Shown in pieces: positions 1 through 7,089 of a stretch of DNA of 12,524 nucleotides; position 1 is the stretch's first letter; each line of letters starts with the position of its first letter. A model generated the notes under the pieces. The model was given only the letters and a program-made list of their open reading frames with translations, had not been told where the DNA came from and searched no databases. A program made the position numbers and the translations under genes. The stretch comes from CADEEN01 sp031379365 (GTDB lineage Bacteria > Pseudomonadota > Gammaproteobacteria > Burkholderiales > Burkholderiaceae_C). The stretch is from positions 1 through 12,524 of the forward strand of contig JANNFB010000076.1 in the NCBI GenBank assembly GCA_031379365.1, read 5' to 3'.

Positions 1-297
1 GCTGGCCAGGATGCCGGAGTTCATCACCGCCATCTCCACCGTGCCGCCCTGGATCGAGGTGGTGACGGCCTGGTCGGTGCCGAGCGACGAGTTGTAGAAC
101 AACTGCACCTTGATCTTGCCGCCCGACTTGGCGGCGACAGACTCGGCGAACTTCTTCATGCCGGCCACGGCCGGGTGGTTCTCGGGGCCGGCGACGCCGA
201 ATTTGATGGTGCGCTCCTTGATGTCTTGCGCAGAGGCAGCGCCGACGGCAGCGAAGGCCACGGCGGCCAGAACGGTCTTCATGAACAAACGCTTCAT
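1..297 (-). CDS. dctP: TRAP transporter periplasmic solute-binding protein, DctP family (partial, N-terminal 99 residues)
   Basis: This is the receptor of a tripartite ATP-independent periplasmic (TRAP) importer. It captures a substrate, usually a carboxylate, in the periplasm and hands it to the DctQM membrane pair. Only the N-terminal 99 residues are visible, because the gene runs off the left edge. Residues 1-24 form a Sec signal peptide: basic start MKRLFMK, Ala/Val-rich core, cleavage after ASA-Q or nearby. The mature part opens with IKFGVAGPENHP and continues through FAESVAAKSGGKIKVQLF and SSLGTDQAVTTSIQGG, the usual first lobe of DctP proteins. The start is set by an AAGGAGA Shine-Dalgarno at 303-309, five bases upstream of the ATG. 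The gene follows dctM after 44 bp and is last in the Q-M-P order. The binding-site Arg lies outside the window, so the substrate cannot be judged. Confidence 0.93.
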   Translation of the reverse strand, partial: MKRLFMKTVLAAVAFAAVGAASAQDIKERTIKFGVAGPENHPAVAGMKKFAESVAAKSGGKIKVQLFYNSSLGTDQAVTTSIQGGTVEMAVMNSGILAS

Positions 298-341
298 CAG
301 TGTCTCCTTGGGGGGTCTTGGTTGGGGGTGAAGGAACGGGG

Positions 342-1619
342 TCAGTAGAAAAGCTTGAGCGGCCAGAGCACGATTTGCGGGAACAGCACCAGCAGGAAGA
401 GCACGGCCAGCTGTGCACACATGAAGGGCAGCACGCCCACAGTCACGGCATCCATCTTCATCTTGCCCACGCCGGCCACGACGTTGAGCACGGTGCCCAC
501 CGGCGGCGTCACCAGGCCGATGGCGTTGTTCATCACGAACAGCACGCCGAAGTAGACCGGGTCGATGCCGGCGGCCTTGACCAGGGGCATCAGCACCGGT
601 GTGAGGATCAGGATGGTGGGCGTCATGTCCATCGCCGTGCCCACGGCGATGACCAGCAGCATGATCACGACCATCAACAACATGGGCTTGTCGAGTAAGG
701 GCTGCAGCAGCGAGATCAACTCCTGCGGCAGGCTGGCTACCGTGATCAGCCAGGCCGAGACCATGGCTGCGGCCACCAGGAACATGATCACCGAGGTGGT
801 CGTGGCTGCGGCGACGAAGACGCCGTAGAGCTGTGACAGCTTCATCTCACGGTAGATCACGGTCGAGACGAAGAGGGCGTAAACCGCCGCCACCACCGCC
901 GCTTCGGTGGGCGTGAACACGCCCATCTTCAAACCCACCAGCACGATGGCCGGCAGCACCAGGGCCCAGGTCGACTCGCGCAACGCAGTCATGCGTTCGG
1001 CGCGCGTGGCCTTGGCGGGCGGCGTGACCCTCTCCTTCTTGGCCACCACGAACCAGGTCAGGGCAATCGCCACGCCCATCAGCAGGCCCGGCACGATGCC
1101 GGCCAGGAACAGCTTGGTGATGGACACGTTGGCCGCGACACCGAAGATGACGAAGGCAATGGACGGCGGAATGATGGGCGCGATGATGCTGGCCGAAGCG
1201 ATCAGGCCGCCCGCACGCGCTTTGTCATGGCCGGCCCGCACCATCATCGGCAAGAGCAAGGCCGCCAACGCCGCGGCGTCGGCCACGGCCGAGCCGGACA
1301 GCGCCGCCATCATCACGGCCGCCAGGATGACGACGTAGCCCAGGCCGCCACGCACGTGGCCGACCAGGGTCATGGCCAGGTTGACGATGCGCCGGGACAG
1401 GCCGCCGACGTTCATGATCTCGCCGGCCAGCATGAAGAACGGAACCGCCAGCAGCGGGAAGCTGTTGGCGCCTTCGAGCAGGTTCTGCGCCAGGATCTGC
1501 GGATCGAAGTTGCCCATGTAGAGCATCAGGGCCACGCCGCACAGCAGCAGCGAGTAGGCGATCGGGATGCCCAGCGCCATCGCGGCCAGCAGAGAGCCGA
1601 GGAAGACGGCGACGGTCAT
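342..1619 (-). CDS. dctM: TRAP transporter large permease subunit, DctM family
   Basis: This is the main translocation subunit of the TRAP importer, a multi-spanning inner-membrane protein of 425 residues (family norm about 425-430). It is thought to couple solute uptake to a sodium or proton gradient. Conserved DctM elements are visible in order: FFMLAGEIMNVGG (61-73), the SGSAVADAAAL stretch (108-118), IIPPS (149-153), FTPTEAA (235-241) and GLVTPPVG (368-375). Hydrophobic segments run throughout, ending in KLFY. The frame stays open far upstream, but the true start is the ATG at 1619. It lies in an ATGA overlap with the dctQ stop, is preceded by an AAGGCGG-like site, and gives the standard N-terminus MTVAVFLGSLLAAMALGIPI. 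Overlap with dctQ implies translational coupling. The family is clear; the substrate is unknown. Confidence 0.96.
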   Translation of the reverse strand: MTVAVFLGSLLAAMALGIPIAYSLLLCGVALMLYMGNFDPQILAQNLLEGANSFPLLAVPFFMLAGEIMNVGGLSRRIVNLAMTLVGHVRGGLGYVVILAAVMMAALSGSAVADAAALAALLLPMMVRAGHDKARAGGLIASASIIAPIIPPSIAFVIFGVAANVSITKLFLAGIVPGLLMGVAIALTWFVVAKKERVTPPAKATRAERMTALRESTWALVLPAIVLVGLKMGVFTPTEAAVVAAVYALFVSTVIYREMKLSQLYGVFVAAATTTSVIMFLVAAAMVSAWLITVASLPQELISLLQPLLDKPMLLMVVIMLLVIAVGTAMDMTPTILILTPVLMPLVKAAGIDPVYFGVLFVMNNAIGLVTPPVGTVLNVVAGVGKMKMDAVTVGVLPFMCAQLAVLFLLVLFPQIVLWPLKLFY

Positions 1620-2167
1620 GGCTTGCCGCCTTCGGTTTGGGCGTGAGCCAGGTCTTCGGACTCCTGCACCCCCACCAGTTCGTCGTCCGACAGGCGCCCT
1701 GTGGCCAGACGCAGCAGCTTGAGCCCGTGCAGCAGGGCAGCAGAGACGGCAAGAACGATGCCGATGCCAGACACCCAAGCCAGCGACCAGCCGGTGACCG
1801 GGGCTTCGACCCCCAGGTTGATGCGCGTCTGCGCCAGGCTGCCCGCGAAGATCAGCCAGCAGCAATAGAGCATCAGCGTCTCGGCCAGGGCCAGACAAAT
1901 CTGCTTGCCTCGGCGCCCCAGACGGCCGATCAGCAGATCGGTGCCGAGGTGACCGCGCTCCTTCAGGGCCACGATGGCGCCCAGGAAGGTCATCCAGACA
2001 AAGGCCCAGCGCGACAGCTCTTCCGACACCGTGATGCCGGAGTTGAAGACGTAGCGCAGCACAACATTGCCGAACACCATGACCACCATGGCCACCAGCA
2101 GTGCCACGATCAGGCCCTCGAGCAGCTTGCAATAGGCGCTGGCGCCTTTGTCGATCCAGTCAATCAT
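1616..2167 (-). CDS. dctQ: TRAP transporter small permease subunit, DctQ family
   Basis: This is the small inner-membrane subunit that partners DctM in a TRAP importer. It has 183 residues, typical for the family, with four predicted membrane segments near residues 18-37, 54-70, 90-112 and 127-149. The family core is NVVLRYVFNSG (34-44) followed by SEELSRWAFVWMTFLGA (48-64), where the conserved E-x-x-R and W-x-x-x-L-G pattern is intact. A charged C-terminal tail, residues 157-183, lies beyond the last membrane segment. The start is supported by a GGAG site four bases upstream of the ATG. The stop overlaps the dctM start by 4 bp (ATGA). It is the first transporter gene downstream of the TetR regulator, so the order is tetR-dctQ-dctM-dctP. 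Confidence 0.94.
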   Translation of the reverse strand: MIDWIDKGASAYCKLLEGLIVALLVAMVVMVFGNVVLRYVFNSGITVSEELSRWAFVWMTFLGAIVALKERGHLGTDLLIGRLGRRGKQICLALAETLMLYCCWLIFAGSLAQTRINLGVEAPVTGWSLAWVSGIGIVLAVSAALLHGLKLLRLATGRLSDDELVGVQESEDLAHAQTEGGKP

Positions 2168-2171
2168 GCGG

Positions 2172-2181
2172 CTCCGCGGAG
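2172..2181. repeat. Perfect 10-bp palindrome over the dctQ ribosome binding site
   Basis: CTCCGCGGAG is a perfect palindrome, four bases upstream of the dctQ ATG. Its minus-strand GGAG is the likely Shine-Dalgarno sequence. It could pair between transcripts, act as a small protein site, or be chance in GC-rich DNA. Confidence 0.3.
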
Positions 2182-2229
2182 GGGTGACGCCACGGTCGGT
2201 GCTCGACGCAGCGGCGAGCGCCCATAATG

Positions 2230-2251
2230 TACGAACTGGTTAGTTTGCGTA
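2230..2251. promoter_or_regulatory. Candidate TetR operator upstream of dctQMP
   Basis: In the 146-bp gap between tetR and dctQ there is a nested imperfect dyad. The inner arms are AACT (2234-2237) and AGTT (2242-2245) around GGTT. The outer arms are TACG (2230-2233) and CGTA (2248-2251). The surrounding DNA is the most AT-rich part of the gap, and on the minus strand TACATT (2225-2230) could serve as a -10 box with no good -35. Position and dyad form fit an operator for the neighbouring TetR protein, but the site is inferred from layout only. Confidence 0.35.
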
Positions 2252-2313
2252 TCCGGACAAACCCGAGATCGTGCGAACAACGGTGTCGGACTCGCGCCGA
2301 CGGGCCGCAGCCG

Positions 2314-3018
2314 CTACTTGCGCACGAAGCGCACCACCATCTCGATGATGCTGTCCCGCCGCGCAATCAAGGCGCCCGGAGACTCGAGATCACGCTCGAA
2401 GATCAGGCCGAAGGTGTGCCGGTTGGCGACATTGAAAACGGACAGCGCACTGATCGACATGTGCAGGTCCACCGCATCGATGGCGGCACGGAACACCCCC
2501 GCATTCTGGCCCCGCTCGAGGACCCGGCGCAAGCCCGCGATGGCCGGCACGTTGAGTTGGCGGATCGACTTGCTCTGCGCCAGGTACTGGGCGCGCTGGA
2601 TGTTCTCGCTCTGCACCAGGCGCACGAAGTCGGGGTGAGCCCACTGGTAGTCAACCGTGTGGCCCACCAGGCGGCGCAGCGCATCTTCAGGTGCCAGATC
2701 GTCGAGGTGGGCCTCGGCCTCGATCGTGCGGATGCGCCGGTAAGCCTCCTCGAGCACGGCCAGGTACAGACCTTCCTTGCTGCCGAAGTAGTAATAGATC
2801 ATGCGCTTGCTGGTGCGCATGGCCGCGGCGATCACGTCGATGCGCGCCCCGCTGAGGCCCTTCTCGGCGAACTCCCGCGTGGCCACCTCGAGGATGTCGG
2901 CCATGGTGCGTGCCGGGTCATTGGTGCGCGGCGCGGTTTTCTTTGCGGCCGCCTTGCGCGGCTTGCGCGCCTTGGCTGCCGCACGGGCAGTCGCCGCAGA
3001 ATGTACTGTTCCGTTCAT
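2314..3018 (-). CDS. TetR/AcrR-family transcriptional regulator with Lys/Ala-rich N-terminal tail
   Basis: This is a 234-residue DNA-binding regulator, probably a ligand-released repressor. The TetR_N helix-turn-helix covers about residues 35-85: MADILEVATREFAEKG, then the recognition region DVIAAAMRTSKRMIYYYFGSKEGLY, a close match to the TetR consensus. The C-terminal part (90-234) is a helical ligand/dimer domain with HPDFVRLVQSEN and SVFNVANRHTF. Ahead of the HTH is an unusual basic tail (residues 8-31) rich in Ala, Lys and Arg. I chose the ATG at 3018. The frame stays open to 3153, but that extra segment is Pro/Gly/Cys-rich and unlike the family. A TACACT -10 box ends 6 bases before this ATG, so the mRNA may be leaderless. 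The gene lies just upstream of dctQMP on the same strand, so it may control the TRAP operon and possibly itself. The ligand is unknown. Confidence 0.92.
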   Translation of the reverse strand: MNGTVHSAATARAAAKARKPRKAAAKKTAPRTNDPARTMADILEVATREFAEKGLSGARIDVIAAAMRTSKRMIYYYFGSKEGLYLAVLEEAYRRIRTIEAEAHLDDLAPEDALRRLVGHTVDYQWAHPDFVRLVQSENIQRAQYLAQSKSIRQLNVPAIAGLRRVLERGQNAGVFRAAIDAVDLHMSISALSVFNVANRHTFGLIFERDLESPGALIARRDSIIEMVVRFVRK

Positions 3019-3024
3019 TTTGCC

Positions 3025-3052
3025 AGTGTAGGGCAATCCGGCCAGGCCGCAA
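3025..3052 (-). promoter_or_regulatory. Putative tetR promoter giving a leaderless transcript
   Basis: On the minus strand TTGCGG (3047-3052, 3 of 6 to the -35 consensus), a 16-bp spacer and TACACT (3025-3030, 4 of 6 to TATAAT) are followed by exactly six bases and then the ATG. The expected +1 is the A of the start codon. No Shine-Dalgarno is present. This is inferred from the sequence pattern only. Confidence 0.45.
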
Positions 3053-3160
3053 CAGCCCGCGCCGGGGCACCCGGCGCGCGGCGGGGCTAGCGAAACACCA
3101 CCGTCTTGTGGCCGTTGACCAGCACCCGCCGCTGTGCATGCCAGGCACCGCAACGCACGG

Positions 3161-3188
3161 CTGAAGGCATCGCAACGCGAGCGACAAT
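3161..3188 (+). promoter_or_regulatory. Putative sulP promoter giving a leaderless transcript
   Basis: CTGAAG (3161-3166, 3 of 6 to the -35 consensus), a 16-bp spacer and GACAAT (3183-3188, 4 of 6 to TATAAT) are followed by six bases and then the sulP ATG at 3195. The predicted start of transcription coincides with the start codon. There is no Shine-Dalgarno. The geometry matches that in front of the divergent tetR gene. Confidence 0.45.
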
Positions 3189-3194
3189 TGCGCC

Positions 3195-4454
3195 ATGCAA
3201 CTGCCCTTCATGCGCTGGGCGCCGGAGTGGCGACAACCCGGCACGGTGCGCGCCGACCTGCTCGCCGGCCTGACGGGCGCGGTGGTGGTGCTGCCGCAAG
3301 GCATGGCCTTTGCCACGCTGGCCGGGCTGCCGCCGCAGTACGGGCTGTATGCGGCCATGTTGCCGTGCATCGTCGCCGCGCTGTTCGGTTCGAGCCGCTT
3401 GATGGTGACCGGTCCGGCCAATGCCATCTCGTTGACCACGATGGCCTTGATCGCGCCTTTGGCCGCCGTGGGTTCACCCGACTACGTGCGCCTGGTGCTG
3501 ACGCTGACCTTCCTGGTCGGCGCGATGCAACTGCTGCTCGGCCTGGCGCGCGTCGGTGCCATCGTCGACAAGGTGCCGCACTCCGTGATCGTCGGCTTCA
3601 CCGCCGGCGCGGCCGTGCTCATCGTCAACAGCCAGCTCGGCGCCCTGCTCGGCCTGGGTTTGCCACGCGGCACCTCGGTGTTGACGAACCTGCAGACGGC
3701 GGCCCTGCAGCTCGACGCGGTGCAGTGGCCCAGCATCATCGCCGCCGGCGCAACCGTGCTGACGGCCGTGCTGTGGCGGCCGCTTAACCGCTACCTGCCC
3801 GCGATGCTGGTGGCGGTGATCGCCGGCACCTTGGTGGCGCATGCGCTCGCCGCATGGATGCCGGCCTGGCCGCAGCTGGCCACCGTGCAGGCCCTGCCCG
3901 GCGCGCTGCCGCCCTTGTCCCTGCCCGATTTGTCGATCGACACCGTGCGCAGCCTCTTCGGCGCCACCCTCGTGATGACCCTGTTGGGTCTGACCGAGGC
4001 GGTGGCGATTGCCAAGTCAGTGGCGCGCCGCTATGGCGACACGCTCGACGGCAACCGCGAGTTCATCGGCCAAGGCCTGGCCAACCTGGCGGGCGCCTTC
4101 ACGTCCGCGCTGCCGGCCAGCGGCTCCTTCAACCGCTCGGGCGTGAACCTGGAAGCCGGTGCGCGCACACCGCTGGCTGCTGTCTTCGCCGCCGTGCTGC
4201 TGGTGCTGATCCTGTTCTTCGTCGCACCCTGGGCGCGCTGGCTGCCGCTGGCCGTCATCGCCGGGCTGTTGCTGGTGGTCGCCTGGGGCTTGATCGACGG
4301 CCGAGAAATCGCGCGGCTCTGGCGCGAAGAGCCGATCGAGCGCCTGCCACTCGCCGTGACCCTGCTCGGCACCGTGACCCTGTCGCTGGAGTGGGCGATC
4401 CTGCTGGGCATCACCAGCGCCCTGATCGCGCGGCGCATGACGCGAGCGGACTGA
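3195..4454 (+). CDS. SulP-family inorganic anion permease lacking the STAS domain
   Basis: This is an inner-membrane anion transporter or exchanger of the SulP/SLC26 family (sulfate, bicarbonate or similar anions). The 419 residues cover the whole transport domain. The opening DLLAGLTGAVVVLPQGMAFA (21-40) is the usual first helix pair. PPQYGLYAAMLPCIVAALFG (46-65) with SSR following matches the SulP signature at all but one position. TGPANAISL (72-80), KVPHSVIVGFTAG (126-138) and SGSFNRSGVNLEAGART (309-325) are further family motifs. The protein stops soon after the last membrane helix (IARRMTRAD), so the C-terminal cytoplasmic STAS domain of typical 500-600-residue members is missing. No STAS fragment follows in the next 107 bases. 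The start is the first in-frame ATG after a GACAAT box; a second ATG lies at residue 6. The substrate cannot be read from the sequence. Confidence 0.93.
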   Translation: MQLPFMRWAPEWRQPGTVRADLLAGLTGAVVVLPQGMAFATLAGLPPQYGLYAAMLPCIVAALFGSSRLMVTGPANAISLTTMALIAPLAAVGSPDYVRLVLTLTFLVGAMQLLLGLARVGAIVDKVPHSVIVGFTAGAAVLIVNSQLGALLGLGLPRGTSVLTNLQTAALQLDAVQWPSIIAAGATVLTAVLWRPLNRYLPAMLVAVIAGTLVAHALAAWMPAWPQLATVQALPGALPPLSLPDLSIDTVRSLFGATLVMTLLGLTEAVAIAKSVARRYGDTLDGNREFIGQGLANLAGAFTSALPASGSFNRSGVNLEAGARTPLAAVFAAVLLVLILFFVAPWARWLPLAVIAGLLLVVAWGLIDGREIARLWREEPIERLPLAVTLLGTVTLSLEWAILLGITSALIARRMTRAD

Positions 4455-4511
4455 GTGTCGGATCTGTGCCGCTGCAAGCGTGACAGGCGTCAAGCCGAGC
4501 GCAACCGCTTT

Positions 4512-4527
4512 CGGCCATCATTGGCCG
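4512..4527. repeat. Inverted repeat between sulP and the exporter operon
   Basis: CGGCCA and TGGCCG form a perfect 6-bp stem around a TCAT loop. More distant arms GCGCA (4499-4503) and TGCGC (4531-4535) could extend it. No T-run follows, so it is a poor intrinsic terminator. An operator or a structured 5' leader for the exporter mRNA is possible. It sits 34 bases upstream of the next start codon. Confidence 0.35.
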
Positions 4528-4561
4528 CGCTGCGCCTGACGCGCGAGCCCACACAGCGAAC

Positions 4562-5836
4562 ATGTCCCGTCGCTCACTGATTGCCTTGACCGTCCTCGCC
4601 CTGCTGGCGGGTGGCTTCGTGGCCGCACGTTGGCTGCGTGCGCCCGAGGCAGCTGCAGTCACCCTGCGTGTCGAGCCCCTGGTGCGCACGCTGCAGTTCT
4701 CGGCCCGCGTGGCGACAGCCTCGCGGGTCGATGTCGGCGCCACCGTGACCGGCCGCGTGCTTCAGGTGTTGGTGGCCGAAGGCGCGCAGGTGCGGCGCGG
4801 CGAGCCGCTGGTGCGCCTGGAAAGCAGTGAATTGCAGGCGGCGCTGGCCCAGGCGCAGGCCAGCGAGCGCCAGGCGGCGGCCCGCATGGCGGGGCTGCGC
4901 GGCACCGGGCGCAACAGCGCCCAGGCGGCGGTGGCGCAAACTGATTCCGTGCTGGTGGCCGCCGAGGCCGATTTGCAGCGCACGCTCGAACTGGTGGCCA
5001 AGGGCTTCCTCAGCCCGGCGCGGCTCGACGAAGCAAGGCGCGCAGTGGCAGTAGCGCAGGCTCAGCAGGCGGGTGCCCAGGCCCAACGTGCGGCCATCGC
5101 CGATCAAGGCAGCGAGATCCAGCAGGCCCAGGCGCAGCTTGCGCTGGCCAGTGCCGCCAGCGTCGCGGCGCGCGCCCGCCTCGAACAGGCCACGCTCAGC
5201 GCCCCCGCCGACGCCAGGGTTCTCGCCCGCCGAGTCGAGCCGGGCCAGATCGTGCAGCCGGGGCGCGCCCTCCTGGCACTGGCGCTGAGCGGCGCGCCCC
5301 AGTTGGTGGCCCAGGCCGACGAGCGCTTTCTCGAGCAGTTGCAGGTGGGTCAGGCGGTGACCGTGGTGGCAGACGCTTACCCGGCGCAGCGCTTCGCGGC
5401 CCGGGTGCAGTCGATCGCCCCCCTGGTGGACGCGCAACGCGGCGCGATCGAAGTCAAGTTCTCGCTGCCGCAGGGCGCCCCGCCCTTCTTGCGCGAGGAC
5501 ATGACGCTGTCGGTCGAAGTCGAAACCGGCCGGCGCGACCGGGCCCTGGTGTTGCCGACCGCGGCCCTGCGCAGCCGCGACCCCGCCGCACCGGACGCCA
5601 GCGTGTGGATCGAGCGGGATGGCCGAGTCGAGCTGCGCACGGTGCGGCTGGGCCTGCGCACGCTCGACGCGGTCGAGGTGATCGATGGCTTGGCGGCCGG
5701 CGACACGGTGCTCGTCGGCCCGGCACCGCCGCCGGGCCGGCGCGTACGAGCAGACACCTCGGCCGCGGCAACCGTTGCGGGCAAGCGAGCGAGCGAGGAT
5801 GCCGGCTCGGCGATGACCAACGCGATCGGCCGCTGA
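4562..5836 (+). CDS. ABC exporter periplasmic adaptor (membrane-fusion protein, HlyD/MacA-like)
   Basis: This protein bridges an inner-membrane ABC permease to the periplasm or an outer-membrane channel. It has 424 residues. Residues 1-27 form an N-terminal anchor (SRR, then LIALTVLALLAGGFVAA). A beta/lipoyl half-motif lies at about 57-90 (VGATVTGRVLQVLVAEGAQV and RGEPLVRLES). A long Ala/Gln-rich coiled-coil hairpin follows at 88-212. The second lipoyl half is at 211-238 (LSAPADARVLARRVEPGQIV), then a beta-barrel domain with FLREDMTLSVEVE (309-321) and a membrane-proximal domain to about 395. A low-complexity Ala-rich tail closes the protein. Five bases downstream is the permease, then the ATPase, so this is a three-gene exporter. 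No outer-membrane TolC-like gene is present here. No clear Shine-Dalgarno precedes the ATG at 4562. The adaptor fold is clear; the cargo is unknown. Confidence 0.93.
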   Translation: MSRRSLIALTVLALLAGGFVAARWLRAPEAAAVTLRVEPLVRTLQFSARVATASRVDVGATVTGRVLQVLVAEGAQVRRGEPLVRLESSELQAALAQAQASERQAAARMAGLRGTGRNSAQAAVAQTDSVLVAAEADLQRTLELVAKGFLSPARLDEARRAVAVAQAQQAGAQAQRAAIADQGSEIQQAQAQLALASAASVAARARLEQATLSAPADARVLARRVEPGQIVQPGRALLALALSGAPQLVAQADERFLEQLQVGQAVTVVADAYPAQRFAARVQSIAPLVDAQRGAIEVKFSLPQGAPPFLREDMTLSVEVETGRRDRALVLPTAALRSRDPAAPDASVWIERDGRVELRTVRLGLRTLDAVEVIDGLAAGDTVLVGPAPPPGRRVRADTSAAATVAGKRASEDAGSAMTNAIGR

Positions 5837-5841
5837 GGCCC

Positions 5842-7080
5842 ATGATGAACAGCCTGGGCTTCGAACGCCGTGTGGCCACGCGCTTCCTGCGCGAAGGGCG
5901 CATGCAGACCGTGCTCATCATCGTCGGCGTGGCCGCCGGCGTAGCCGTGGTGACCTATATCTCGGCGCTGATCACCGGGCTGCAACAGAACACCCTGGAC
6001 AAGACCCTGGGCGCCCAGGCCCACGTGACGCTGAGCGAGCGCGACGACGCGGTGCTGCCGGCGCTCGGACCGACGCCCGGCACCCAGGTGATTTCGCAGA
6101 CGCAGTCGCGCGCGCAGCAGCCGCGCTCGATTGCCAACTGGCAGGCCGTGGTGCCCCTGCTCGAGGCTCTGCCCGGCGTGACCGCGGTGTCTCCCATGGT
6201 GGCCGGCGCGGGCTTGGCCCTGCGCGGCGAGGCCACCAAGTCGATCGCCCTGGTCGGTGTCGAGCTCGAACGCTACGACCGCGTGATCGGTTTGCGCTCG
6301 AAGGTGATCGCCGGCACGGCGCGCCTCGGCCCCGGTGACGCCATCGTCGGCCGCGAACTGGCAGCCGACCTCGGTGTGCGCGTGGGCGACCGCATCACCG
6401 TGAGCACCGGCAACGACGCGACGGCCGTCACCGATGCCGTGCTCATCACCGCGCTGGTGGATCTGGGGGTGCGCGAGCTCAACCGCCGCAGCGTGATCGT
6501 GCCCCTTCGCACGGCACAGAGCCTGGTGGGCCTGCCCGGCGGTGTCACCAACCTGGACATCACGCTCGCCGACATCTGGTCGGCGCAGGCACTGGCAGAC
6601 GACTTGTCGGCGCGTCTGCCCTACAAGGTCGAGGGCTGGCAGAGCGCCAACGCTTCACTGGTGGCGGCGTTGAATGCGCAGTCGATCAGCACCGGGGTGA
6701 TCCGCGCGGTGGTGATGGTGGTGGTCGTGCTCGGCATCGCCAGCGTGCTGGTGGTGTCCGTGGTGCAGAAACGCCGCGAGATCGGCATCTTGCGCGCCAT
6801 GGGCGCCACCCAGGGCCAGGTGCTGCGCGTCTTCCTGCTGCAAGGCGCCATCGTCGGCGCCCTCGGCTCGGTGATCGGCGTGGTGCTGGCAATGGCCTTG
6901 ATCTGGGCCTTCTCGCGCCTGGCCCTGGGCTCGGACGGATTGCCGCTCTTCCTCATCACCCTGCACCCGGCCCTGGCCCTGCAGGTGGCCGGCGTGGCCA
7001 CCGTGTGCGGCGTGCTGGCCGCCGTGGCACCGGCCCGGCGCGCGGCCCGGCTCGACCCAGCGCAAGCCATCCGCATGTGA
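5842..7080 (+). CDS. ABC exporter permease, FtsX/MacB/LolC-type
   Basis: This is the inner-membrane component of the exporter, 412 residues. It has the four-helix MacB/FtsX layout: TM1 at about 22-44 (TVLIIVGVAAGVAVVTYISA), a large periplasmic domain (about 45-280), then TM2 (282-307), TM3 (333-356) and TM4 (378-397). After TM2 comes the conserved coupling segment QKRREIGILRAMGATQGQVL (309-328). The protein ends APARRAARLDPAQAIRM, as is usual in this family. Such systems act on lipoproteins, lipids, peptides or macrolides by mechanotransmission rather than through a channel. The frame is open upstream into the adaptor gene. I chose the ATG at 5842 (a second ATG follows at 5845) because GAGG overlapping the adaptor stop codon supplies a Shine-Dalgarno and the N-terminus SLGFERRVATRFLREGR fits the family. 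The gap from the adaptor stop is 5 bp. Confidence 0.94.
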   Translation: MMNSLGFERRVATRFLREGRMQTVLIIVGVAAGVAVVTYISALITGLQQNTLDKTLGAQAHVTLSERDDAVLPALGPTPGTQVISQTQSRAQQPRSIANWQAVVPLLEALPGVTAVSPMVAGAGLALRGEATKSIALVGVELERYDRVIGLRSKVIAGTARLGPGDAIVGRELAADLGVRVGDRITVSTGNDATAVTDAVLITALVDLGVRELNRRSVIVPLRTAQSLVGLPGGVTNLDITLADIWSAQALADDLSARLPYKVEGWQSANASLVAALNAQSISTGVIRAVVMVVVVLGIASVLVVSVVQKRREIGILRAMGATQGQVLRVFLLQGAIVGALGSVIGVVLAMALIWAFSRLALGSDGLPLFLITLHPALALQVAGVATVCGVLAAVAPARRAARLDPAQAIRM

Positions 7081-7089
7081 CGCCCTGAC

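Noticed and set aside
300..698. Plus-strand His-rich open frame that looks like a metal-binding protein
   Set aside because: It is antisense to dctM. Its His/Gln richness comes from reading GC-rich membrane-protein codons in reverse, and it has no homology-like pattern.
1620..2132. Extension of the dctM frame upstream to 2132
   Set aside because: The extra 171 residues overlap dctQ and are low-complexity. The ATG at 1619 gives the standard DctM N-terminus and an ATGA overlap.
2227..3090. 287-codon plus-strand open frame over tetR
   Set aside because: It is antisense to a textbook TetR helix-turn-helix and lacks any recognisable domain.
3019..3153. Upstream extension of the tetR frame
   Set aside because: The extra residues are Gly/Pro/Cys-rich and unlike TetR proteins. 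The ATG at 3018 has a suitably spaced -10 box.
5605..5841. Upstream extension of the permease frame
   Set aside because: It lies wholly within the adaptor gene. The ATG at 5842 has GAGG and a family-like N-terminus.
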